Assembly (NCBI GenBank): GCA_030632625.1
Contig: DAOVUK010000287.1
Coordinates: 1-5,043, forward strand
Source: Gammaproteobacteria bacterium
Lineage (GTDB): Bacteria; Pseudomonadota; Gammaproteobacteria; GRL18
Direction: 5' to 3'
Length of the DNA: 5,043 nucleotides
The translations under genes were made by a program, and so were the position numbers. Every line of letters starts with the position of its first letter. The first letter of the stretch is position 1. This document shows, one piece after another, positions 1 through 4,697 of this stretch. A model generated the notes under the pieces. It searched no databases and was not told where the DNA came from. It was given only the letters and a program-made list of their open reading frames with translations.

Positions 1-457
1 GATAATAGTGGACAGAGGTCTGCCGGGAAGTACTCTCGAGTTTGAAATTACTGAAAGTAGTTTGATGGATGATCCACAACTTGCAGCTGAAAAAATTAAT
101 GCGATTAAAGCATTGGGGGCAAGTATCGCTATTGATGATTTTGGTACCGGTTATTCATCACTGGCCTATTTGAAACGCTTTTCAGTGGATATATTGAAAG
201 TTGACCGTTCTTTTGTTTGTGATTTGGTCACTGATGCTGATGATAGAGCTATTATTGAAACCATTATAGGAATGGCTAACAACCTGGGATTATCGGTCAT
301 TGCAGAAGGCATAGAAACTGAAGCTCAGGCTGATTTTTTGCAGGAGCGAGGCTGCCATATAGCACAGGGTTTCTTGTATTCAAAACCACTTCCCGCAGAA
401 AAATGTGAACAGTTATTAATGGACAATTCAGGAAAAGCTACAAATATAGCCTCCTGA
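1..457 (+). CDS. EAL-domain cyclic-di-GMP phosphodiesterase, C-terminal part (5' truncated by window)
   Basis: The reading frame is open to the left edge, with its first full codon at position 2, so the GTG at position 8 is almost certainly not the real start. The visible ~151 residues are the C-terminal two-thirds of an EAL domain, which hydrolyses cyclic-di-GMP to pGpG. Family landmarks appear in order: EITES (metal-binding Glu), IDDFGTGYSSLAYLKRF (the Asp pair and loop 6), KVDRSF (Lys and Asp), AEGIETE (catalytic-region Glu) and QGFLYSKPLP near the end. All the catalytic-type residues that can be checked are present, so the domain is probably active. The EAL signature itself and any N-terminal GGDEF, PAS or membrane segments lie outside the window. 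The protein ends about 20 residues after the domain, so EAL is the last domain. The gene converges on the minus-strand sox operon and is probably not functionally tied to it. Confidence 0.95.
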   Translation, partial: IIVDRGLPGSTLEFEITESSLMDDPQLAAEKINAIKALGASIAIDDFGTGYSSLAYLKRFSVDILKVDRSFVCDLVTDADDRAIIETIIGMANNLGLSVIAEGIETEAQADFLQERGCHIAQGFLYSKPLPAEKCEQLLMDNSGKATNIAS

Positions 458-463
458 AATACA

Positions 464-477
464 AAGCAGATTTGCTT
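464..477 (+). other. Small hairpin just after the EAL gene
   Basis: The arms aagca and tgctt form a 5-bp stem around the loop gatt, starting 7 nt after the EAL stop codon. No T-run follows, so this is a weak candidate for a transcript end and may be chance. Confidence 0.15.
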
Positions 478-481
478 CAAC

Positions 482-679
482 TTAAATAAATGTTCTTCTT
501 ATTTTTGCGTACTTTTGTCGGTTTACTACCATTGCTGCCGTTCGGATAAGTGTTTGTAAAACGACTGCCGGGTAGACTGGTGCGTCTGACTGGGGACGCT
601 CAAGTCCATCCATGGAACGCTTAAGAATGACATCCATGTCATTCGATACCCCATTCAGACGCACCAGTCCACCCGACAT
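482..679 (-). CDS. Small ORF inside repeat copy A (65 aa), doubtful coding
   Basis: This 65-residue frame starts at ATG 677-679 and runs the length of copy A. Its N-terminal half aligns without gaps to the 52-residue frame in copy B. The shared pattern is GVS, then DV, KR and D-x-L at the same spacing (GVSxxxDVxxKRxxDxL). The C-terminal part is basic (NRQKYAKIRRTFI). There is no good Shine-Dalgarno sequence; the only purine-rich stretch nearby is gtagaga. The peptide has no recognisable domain, signal peptide or membrane segment. The frame conservation may simply follow from DNA or RNA structure shared by the two repeats, so translation is unproven. Confidence 0.2.
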   Translation of the reverse strand: MSGGLVRLNGVSNDMDVILKRSMDGLERPQSDAPVYPAVVLQTLIRTAAMVVNRQKYAKIRRTFI

Positions 680-768
680 TCTCTACGGTATTTATCCTCA
701 CTCACGCTGTCCAAAATCAAAAGAAAGATCAAGAGCCAAAGAAAAATCAAAAATAAACAGATCTGCAT
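486..768 (-). repeat. Structured repeat, copy A
   Basis: This is the left copy, read on the minus strand from about 768 down to 486. The leader (709-768) is T-rich with gattttt-type runs and includes the exact 15-mer cttttgattttggac shared with copy B. The long stem is 563-595 paired with 649-681. Inside it lie hairpin 1 (625-644) and hairpin 2 (605-616), with AGCGTCCCC-type sequence at the start of the returning arm. The tail (about 486-562) carries ccgaacggc, tggtagt and ataagaag in the same order as copy B, with about 10 extra bases after tggtagt. The tail ends about 30 bp from the EAL stop codon. Confidence 0.7.
563..681. repeat. Long stem of copy A (33-bp imperfect inverted repeat with internal hairpins)
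   Basis: The arms are 563-595 and 649-681. The inner 26 positions (570-595 with 649-674) match at 24, and the outer 7 add two further mismatches. The loop region contains gaatgac/gtcattc (625-631 with 638-644) around the loop atccat. It also contains tcc/gga (605-607 with 614-616) around a second atccat loop, which reads atggat on the minus strand. Confidence 0.85.
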
Positions 769-842
769 ATCATTGAATTTGCAATCTTTTTCTGTTGATT
801 TTAGTTTTTCTCTTGCTTTTGATTTTGGACGCTCACAGTGAG
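697..842. repeat. Central inverted repeat joining the two copies
   Basis: The arms are 697-723 and 816-842. They share ctcact at the outside and an exact 15-bp match (709-723 with 816-830), separated by a 6-bp block that does not pair. Weaker A/T-rich complementarity continues inward. These arms are the shared leaders of copies A and B, not an independent element. Confidence 0.8.
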
Positions 843-858
843 GCACATGGTGAAGTGA

Positions 859-980
859 GTGATGGAGGTGGAGGTGTGGTATAGTTCTGGGGTTTCTGAA
901 AACAGGGATGTTTTCATAAAGCGCTACAGGGACGTACTCGCAGCGTCCCCGGAACTATACCACGCCTCCGCCGCCAGCAC
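859..980. repeat. Long stem of copy B (34-bp imperfect inverted repeat with internal hairpins)
   Basis: The arms are 859-892 and 947-980. The inner 29 positions (864-892 with 947-975) match at 25. Three of the four mismatches would be G-U wobbles if transcribed on the plus strand. Inside are tgaaaac/gttttca (897-903 with 910-916) around the loop agggat, and tac/gta (925-927 with 934-936) around the loop agggac. An outer gcgc/gcgt pairing (921-924 with 943-946) encloses the second hairpin. Confidence 0.85.
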
Positions 981-1020
981 GATTTTAAACACAACCATTT
1001 CCGAACGGCTCCTTTGGTAG
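862..1020 (+). CDS. Small ORF inside repeat copy B (52 aa), doubtful coding
   Basis: This frame starts at ATG 862 and stops at TAG 1018-1020. It contains GVSENRDVFIKRYRDVLAAS, whose spacing matches the frame in copy A from the initiating Met onward. The start lies at the base of the long stem, and the coding stretch is almost the whole hairpin, so a structured transcript would hide it from ribosomes. No convincing Shine-Dalgarno sequence precedes it, and no known family is recognised. It is listed because two diverged copies keep the same frame and start. Confidence 0.2.
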   Translation: MEVEVWYSSGVSENRDVFIKRYRDVLAASPELYHASAASTILNTTISERLLW

Positions 1021-1038
1021 TGAAGCGCCTATTATTAA

Positions 1039-1080
1039 GAAGTATGCATTTCTGTGAAGAATAAAAAAAGCATGGACTTC
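1039..1080 (-). terminator. Imperfect hairpin downstream of the minus-strand operon
   Basis: On the minus strand, gaagtccatgc (1080-1070) can pair with gcatacttc (1047-1039) as nine base pairs with a two-base bulge. The loop begins with a run of seven T residues. It lies 16 nt after the stop codon of the last operon gene. The T-run is in the loop rather than after the stem, so this is not a classical intrinsic terminator. Its position is the only argument that it ends the operon transcript. Confidence 0.25.
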
Positions 1081-1095
1081 CCTGAAAGGCAATAA

Positions 1096-1647
1096 TTAAT
1101 TTTTCTTATATCCTACAAACGTTGCTATGCCCATCAAAAACAGGCCCAGCAGAATTAACACAGGCCCTATTCCCGTCCCTAAGAGCATTCCCGCCCAACT
1201 AACACCAAAGACTGCCAGAAATGCCATGCCTGAATGCATAATGGTACCGACAATAAAGATCCAGCTCAGAATTTGTTTAAAAAGTGATGACAGTGTCAGC
1301 AAGCCAAGCACCAGTCCGACGGCAATATTCAGCACTGCTTCCAGATTGCCATGTGCGTGAGGACCACCCTTAATTGTATTAACCGTGAGTCTGGCATTAA
1401 GATTGGTGTTTAATGCTAAAATGGCCTGTGAATTGGCTTTTGCAATTTCTTCTGCAGTCATTGTTTCCAATGTATCCTGATTTTCAAAATCCGTACTAAC
1501 GGCTAATTGCAAACCGGATAGTACTTTTTGTTTTGCCAGTACTGCATTGTCAACATCCGGTAATAATTTTACCACCATATAAGGTCCTAAGCTGGCCGTT
1601 ATGACCAAAAACAGGAACCCGAAAACGATATTTTTTTTACCTTCCAT
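1096..1647 (-). CDS. Small integral membrane protein of unknown function, last gene of the operon
   Basis: The product is 183 residues with a predicted four-helix layout: about residues 6-29, 102-122, 125-148 and 150-180. A soluble segment (about 30-100) between helices 1 and 2 is probably extracytoplasmic if the positively charged N-terminus (MEGKK) stays inside. Just before helix 2 is a Gly- and His-rich motif, GGPHAHGNLEA (94-104), with two His that could bind metal or haem. A further His lies in MHSGM (137-141). The start ATG is well supported by AAGGAG six bases upstream. That site lies inside the end of the preceding acyl-CoA ligase gene, and the two genes overlap by 11 bp, suggesting translational coupling. 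I do not recognise the family. The helix-2 pattern (AH, then L, then LN) is vaguely like small four-helix proteins such as HabA, but that is only a hint. Confidence 0.85.
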   Translation of the reverse strand: MEGKKNIVFGFLFLVITASLGPYMVVKLLPDVDNAVLAKQKVLSGLQLAVSTDFENQDTLETMTAEEIAKANSQAILALNTNLNARLTVNTIKGGPHAHGNLEAVLNIAVGLVLGLLTLSSLFKQILSWIFIVGTIMHSGMAFLAVFGVSWAGMLLGTGIGPVLILLGLFLMGIATFVGYKKN

Positions 1648-2902
1648 TAAGTTCTCCTTTGTTATAATTATTTATAATTATTTGAACCGCATTGCGATTA
1701 ATTTTTCCCAATAAGTTCCGTGGGATTTGTACCGTTTTTATAAATTCTCTGGGCTGATAAACTGATTGAATTTCCTTCTTTACCCAGATTTTAAATTCAT
1801 CCAGATCACCACACACTAATGCCACAATAGTATCGCCCCATTCACTATCGCAGATTTTTCCAATGGCAACATCATCTATAACAACTGATGATGATAATAG
1901 TGATTCAATGTATTGCGGGGCAATATTGTTACCACCGGAAATAATCATATCATCATTACGTCCCTGTACTGATAAATATTTGCCATCCCATTTTACTCGA
2001 TCATTTGTAAGCAGCCATTCAGTGTCACATTGTTCTTTTTTTGCATTAGCATTGTCAGGAATAACACTTAAAACAATGCTGGAAACAACCATAGAACCTT
2101 TAATTTTAAGCACCTCATCAGAGCTAAGTTCTATTTTAAAATCATCTAATGGTATTAATTTGTCCGGCGTTCTACCAATAGCAATCGTTGAGGTTGCTTC
2201 GGTCATTCCATAACTGATATAAATTGGCCAGCCTGCTGATACTGCCCGCTGAAATAAAGCCTCAGAAAGTTTATCACCGCCAACAATGACATATTTTAAA
2301 TTTTCCGGCAGCTTAGAATACTGGCTGTATTCTAATAAGCGGGATAACATCCTTGGCACCAGAGAAATATGAGTCACAGCAAAATGATGAATATCATCCC
2401 AGATCTTCTGCACGTCAAAGTCATCATGCAATAGCATGGAGACATTATTAAACCAGCACCGATAAACAATCATAACGCCTGCGATATGGTTCAGCGGCAT
2501 ACAGTTCAGCCAGACAGACGACACTTCCATGGGAATTATTCTCACAAAATTCTGACAATGTGAAATAATATTATGACGGCTTATTATCGCGACTTTGGGT
2601 TTGGACTGGCTGCCGCTGGTAGCAATTGCCAGCGCTGAGTTTTCAGGTAGTATACATCTGTTAATTGCTGTTTCTTCTATACATTCAGGACTTGCAGGAA
2701 ATACAACTTGCTCATTTATAAAACCATAAAGTAAATAGAGTATGGTAGTAAAACGCTGTTGAGCTGAAATAACCAAATGAGATGAATAAGGTTCCGGAGA
2801 AAGGCTGCCGATTTGCTGTTCGAGATCAGCCCATGAATAATGCTTATTCTGGTAATAGAGATTGAACTCACTGTTCACCTTATGACAAGACATATTCTTC
2901 AT
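1637..2902 (-). CDS. MenE-like AMP-forming acyl-CoA ligase (possible o-succinylbenzoate-CoA ligase)
   Basis: This is an adenylate-forming enzyme of the acyl-CoA synthetase/luciferase superfamily, cytoplasmic, activating a carboxylic acid through an acyl-AMP to its CoA thioester. With the start at ATG 2900-2902 it has 421 residues. The motifs in order are the P-loop ATSGSQSKPK (94-103), MPLNHIAGV (135-143), VGGDKLSE (207-214), YGMTE (231-235), TND then QGRNDDMIISGGNNI (299-327), and PRNLLGKINR with the catalytic-type Lys at about 400. The short length, the NHIAG region and the neighbouring ubiE point to MenE, which acts on o-succinylbenzoate in menaquinone synthesis, but the substrate is inferred. 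The P-loop is odd: the usual TSGSTG reads TSGSQS. The frame extends upstream to a TTG at 2956, overlapping ubiE by 41 bp, but nothing supports that start. ATG 2893 is another possibility. Its 3' end overlaps the next gene by 11 bp. Confidence 0.8.
   Translation of the reverse strand: MKNMSCHKVNSEFNLYYQNKHYSWADLEQQIGSLSPEPYSSHLVISAQQRFTTILYLLYGFINEQVVFPASPECIEETAINRCILPENSALAIATSGSQSKPKVAIISRHNIISHCQNFVRIIPMEVSSVWLNCMPLNHIAGVMIVYRCWFNNVSMLLHDDFDVQKIWDDIHHFAVTHISLVPRMLSRLLEYSQYSKLPENLKYVIVGGDKLSEALFQRAVSAGWPIYISYGMTEATSTIAIGRTPDKLIPLDDFKIELSSDEVLKIKGSMVVSSIVLSVIPDNANAKKEQCDTEWLLTNDRVKWDGKYLSVQGRNDDMIISGGNNIAPQYIESLLSSSVVIDDVAIGKICDSEWGDTIVALVCGDLDEFKIWVKKEIQSVYQPREFIKTVQIPRNLLGKINRNAVQIIINNYNKGELNGR
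1654..1659 (-). promoter_or_regulatory. Ribosome binding site of the membrane-protein gene
   Basis: AAGGAG on the minus strand sits six bases before ATG 1645-1647. It lies within the last codons of the upstream ligase gene, which fixes the start and suggests coupled translation. Confidence 0.75.
1663..1682. repeat. Tandem 10-bp duplication at the 3' end of the ligase gene
   Basis: The 10-mer tataattatt occurs twice in a row. It encodes the Ile- and Asn-rich tail of the MenE-like protein, after its last conserved motif. Ten is not a multiple of three, so gain or loss of one unit changes the reading frame at the ligase C-terminus. Confidence 0.6.
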
Positions 2903-2915
2903 GTTACAAAAGTCA

Positions 2916-3638
2916 TCAGACTTCTTTAGTACCAATATGAATACAGGCAATACCAAAGAATAAATTCCGATAAGTGACCTTAGAAAATCCAGCCGCTTCT
3001 ATCAATGACTTCATTTCTTCCTGATCAGGGAAACGCCGTATTGATTCAATCAGATATTGATAGGCTTCCGGCTGACCGGCAACCATTGCTCCAAGGCGTG
3101 GAATAACATATTGATTGTACAAATTATAAAATGGCCTAATGGGCATCATTGGTCGAGAAAATTCCAGACAATAATACTCTCCGCCAGGTTTAAGAACCCG
3201 GTATATTTCTTTTAATGCATCGCTCATACTGGTCATATTACGAATACCAAAAGAGATGGTCAGTTTATCAATACTGGAATCAGCGAACGGCAAAGTTTCA
3301 CCAATGGCGGCAATATTGGTCACTTGTAAAGAATTCGTTTTTTTACCTTCCTGCATCATTTCAATGCCGGGATCAACCACAATAACATTAGCCCCTTTGT
3401 TCATTAGTCTTCGGGCTATATCACCGGTGCCTCCGGCAAGATCAACAATGATATCGCTGGACTTAAAAGGAATGTAATTAACAAAAAAATGCTTCCAGAT
3501 CCGATGAGTTCCAAAACTCATAAAATCATTCATTAAATCATATCGGGGGGCGACTAACTGGAAAACGCGACGAATTTTCTTGCTGCGTTCATATTGTGAA
3601 ACGGTCTGTTGACCAAAGGTATTATCGAGTTTGCTCAT
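2916..3638 (-). CDS. ubiE: UbiE/MenG-family quinone C-methyltransferase
   Basis: The product is a 240-residue class I SAM-dependent methyltransferase, slightly shorter than E. coli UbiE (251). UbiE methylates the benzoquinone ring in ubiquinone synthesis and demethylmenaquinone in menaquinone synthesis. Family features in order are FGQQTV near the N-terminus, VFQLVAPRYDLMNDFMSFG then HRIWK (25-49), the SAM-binding DLAGGTGD (66-73), ISFGIRN (128-134), RVLKPGG (147-153), CLEFS (157-161) and YLIESIRRFPDQ (195-206). The extreme C-terminus is unusual: GIACIHIGTKEV replaces the more typical ending with H-R-G and an aromatic-Lys pair. This may be a diverged second copy. The ATG start fits the family alignment, but no Shine-Dalgarno sequence precedes it. 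The start lies one base after the arm of a 12-bp inverted repeat. The gene follows the SoxK-rhodanese gene by 66 bp and precedes the MenE-like ligase by about 13 bp. Confidence 0.9.
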   Translation of the reverse strand: MSKLDNTFGQQTVSQYERSKKIRRVFQLVAPRYDLMNDFMSFGTHRIWKHFFVNYIPFKSSDIIVDLAGGTGDIARRLMNKGANVIVVDPGIEMMQEGKKTNSLQVTNIAAIGETLPFADSSIDKLTISFGIRNMTSMSDALKEIYRVLKPGGEYYCLEFSRPMMPIRPFYNLYNQYVIPRLGAMVAGQPEAYQYLIESIRRFPDQEEMKSLIEAAGFSKVTYRNLFFGIACIHIGTKEV

Positions 3639-3639
3639 A

Positions 3640-3676
3640 TCAGGTATAATCTATGTAAAAAATTGATTATACCTGA
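3640..3676. promoter_or_regulatory. Perfect 12-bp inverted repeat before ubiE (possible operator or leader hairpin)
   Basis: The arms tcaggtataatc (3640-3651) and gattatacctga (3665-3676) are exactly complementary, separated by 13 A/T-rich bases. Each arm contains TATAAT on one strand. The proximal arm ends one base before the ubiE ATG and occupies the place where a ribosome binding site would be. It could be a dimeric-regulator operator overlapping a promoter, or an RNA hairpin limiting ubiE translation. It lacks a T-run after the stem, so it is a poor intrinsic terminator. Confidence 0.6.
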
Positions 3677-3695
3677 GTAAAGCTGAGAGTTACAG
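3666..3695 (-). promoter_or_regulatory. Possible internal promoter for ubiE and downstream genes
   Basis: A perfect -10 hexamer TATAAT lies at 3671-3666 on the minus strand. A weak -35 match, CTGTAA, lies at 3695-3690 with an 18-bp spacer. Transcription would begin near 3659, giving a leader of about 20 nt. The -10 box lies inside the inverted-repeat arm, so a protein bound there would block it. Confidence 0.35.
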
Positions 3696-3704
3696 ATTAG
3701 GAAC

Positions 3705-4658
3705 TTAAGGCTTAACGGTTGTCAGGCCCAGGCTGACCCAGGACTGCATACCACCACGATACCACTTAAGCTTATAAGCAGGATAGCCCAGTTTTATCAG
3801 TGTCTGGATGTTTGTTGAAGACTGTGCACACCAATTGCCATTACAGTACATCACCAGCGTTTTGGCATTACGAAAATCACGTTTACCATCAGTGATTCGT
3901 ACCCCAAAGTCTTTACTGAGAATATCATCTAAAATTTCTGCCTCTGACGCAACCGCAAACTCACCCTGTGAATCAAGACTGATTTTATTCCATGGAATAC
4001 TGATAGAGCCTGGAATAGTACCCTGCTGTACCCATTCAGGTGTACGCGAATCAACCACCATAATGCTTCGATCCCCATGACTTGCACGTTTAAGATACTC
4101 CAGTACTTCCAGTTCGCCAATCGTGCCGACACCTTTGGCCACTGTTATCGGCTGCACACAAAAAGGTGGGCAGGCCCTGGCGGTACGCATATAAGTCCTG
4201 GGGATTATTGTTGCATCTTTATTCTTTGTGCGGGTAATAGTAACAGTTTTACCATTATGCATCACATCAATTTCTTTCATTGCTGGTGTAATATACCCGT
4301 CACCAGCCACTACAGATCCTGATAAAGCACCGCCACTCAAATAGGAAGGCGTGGTTAAGTCCTTTTGAGTCTTCTGGGAAATAGCCTGTTCATAGCCATA
4401 ACTCCCCTGCCGTTCCGCTTTACGGGCTAATTTAATGGCCTGATCAAGTTTTCCTTCCTGCAATGCAGCTTTGGCTTTTTTGATTAGTTTACCGGTATCA
4501 CGCCACTCACCGCCCACCGATGCAGCATGTTGACGGGATGTTTCAGCCTTATCAATTGCCGATTGGGCTGCTTTATTTTCAGCAGCCATTGTTGTATTAG
4601 TCACTATGGTACTAAAAAGCAGAGCACAACTTAGTAACTTTATGGTCATTATTCTCAC
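3705..4658 (-). CDS. SoxK-like SoxXA-binding domain fused to a rhodanese-like domain (SoxK-SoxL type), exported
   Basis: The product is 317 residues. An N-terminal signal peptide (about 1-25, cleavage near TTMAA) sends it to the periplasm. Residues 27-95 match the SoxXA-binding protein SoxK: helical and Lys/Ala-rich, with GGEWRDTGKLIKKA (49-62) and AIKLARKAERQG (74-85). SoxK aids SoxXA in joining thiosulfate to SoxYZ. A linker (96-160) leads to CPPFCVQP (163-170) and a rhodanese-like domain (about 177-314). That domain has VVDSRTPEW (201-209), TIPGSISIPW (214-223), an active-site loop starting at Cys272 (YCNGNWCAQS) and a terminal WYRGGMQSW. Rhodaneses carry sulfane sulfur as a Cys persulfide. 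In Allochromatium these are, as I recall, two separate genes after soxXA, so this appears to be a fusion. The start is GTG 4656-4658, chosen because AGGAG lies six bases upstream; ATG 4647-4649 is too far from it. The gene lies 39 bp after soxA. Confidence 0.88.
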   Translation of the reverse strand: MRIMTIKLLSCALLFSTIVTNTTMAAENKAAQSAIDKAETSRQHAASVGGEWRDTGKLIKKAKAALQEGKLDQAIKLARKAERQGSYGYEQAISQKTQKDLTTPSYLSGGALSGSVVAGDGYITPAMKEIDVMHNGKTVTITRTKNKDATIIPRTYMRTARACPPFCVQPITVAKGVGTIGELEVLEYLKRASHGDRSIMVVDSRTPEWVQQGTIPGSISIPWNKISLDSQGEFAVASEAEILDDILSKDFGVRITDGKRDFRNAKTLVMYCNGNWCAQSSTNIQTLIKLGYPAYKLKWYRGGMQSWVSLGLTTVKP

Positions 4659-4664
4659 ATTCTT

Positions 4665-4669
4665 CTCCT
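4665..4669 (-). promoter_or_regulatory. Ribosome binding site selecting the GTG start of the SoxK-rhodanese gene
   Basis: AGGAG on the minus strand lies six bases before GTG 4656-4658 and about fifteen before the next in-frame ATG. An ATG at 4660-4658 overlaps the GTG but is followed at once by a stop codon. Confidence 0.65.
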
Positions 4670-4697
4670 ACAAAGAGTATCCTAAAAATATTTTTTA

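Larger units (their letters stand above)
486..1051. repeat. Large imperfect inverted duplication: two head-to-head copies of one structured repeat
   Basis: This fills most of the 638-bp stretch without conventional genes between the EAL gene and the minus-strand operon. Reading outward from about 769 in both directions gives the same order of blocks. These are a T-rich leader ending in cttttgattttggac, then agtgagg, then ggtgga, a variable stem arm, gggg, a core with two hairpins, the returning stem arm, and a tail containing ccgaacggc and tggtagt and then taagaag. The two copies have diverged mainly in the stems. The core is more GC-rich than the neighbouring genes. No transposase and no clear target-site duplication were seen at the outer ends. 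From memory, similar repeats occur in other gammaproteobacterial genomes, but this could not be checked. Confidence 0.75.
770..1051 (+). repeat. Structured repeat, copy B
   Basis: This is the right copy, read on the plus strand. The leader (770-830) ends in the same 15-mer as copy A (816-830). The stem is 859-892 paired with 947-980. Hairpin 1 is 897-916 and hairpin 2 is 925-936, followed by agcgtcccc at 942-950. The tail (981-1051) has ccgaacggc, tggtagt and attaagaag in the same order as copy A. Leader and tail share clear blocks with copy A, while the middle of the stem does not. A duplicated unit under structural constraint fits this better than a simple palindrome. Confidence 0.7.

Noticed and set aside
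655..846. Minus-strand frame of 63 residues across the central inverted repeat
   Set aside because: It runs through the A/T-rich leaders of both repeat copies, with low-complexity composition and no family resemblance. It is a by-product of the palindrome.
486..1051. CRISPR array, integron attC site or retron RNA
   Set aside because: There are no regularly spaced direct repeats, no GTTRRRY-type attC core sites were seen, and no reverse transcriptase or integrase gene is in the window.
1127..1360. Plus-strand frame opposite the membrane-protein gene
   Set aside because: It is antisense to a well-supported gene with a good ribosome binding site, and the product has no recognisable features.
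1863..2213. Plus-strand frame of 116 residues opposite the ligase
   Set aside because: It is a shadow of the MenE-like gene, whose motifs are clear on the other strand.
2903..2956. N-terminal extension of the ligase to a TTG start at 2956
   Set aside because: It would overlap ubiE by 41 bp, uses a rare start with no Shine-Dalgarno sequence, and adds residues not typical of the family.
3929..4132. Minus-strand frame of 67 residues within the SoxK-rhodanese gene
   Set aside because: It is an out-of-frame shadow of the rhodanese coding sequence.
4624..4658. Lipoprotein signal (LLSC) in the SoxK-rhodanese leader
   Set aside because: The Cys is at residue 11, in the middle of the hydrophobic segment, which continues past it. 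An ordinary signal peptide cleaved near residue 25 fits better.
4680..4697. A/T palindrome between soxA and the SoxK-rhodanese gene as a terminator
   Set aside because: The aaaaatattttt sequence is a weak A/T-only stem with no GC content. The short gap and shared pathway favour read-through.
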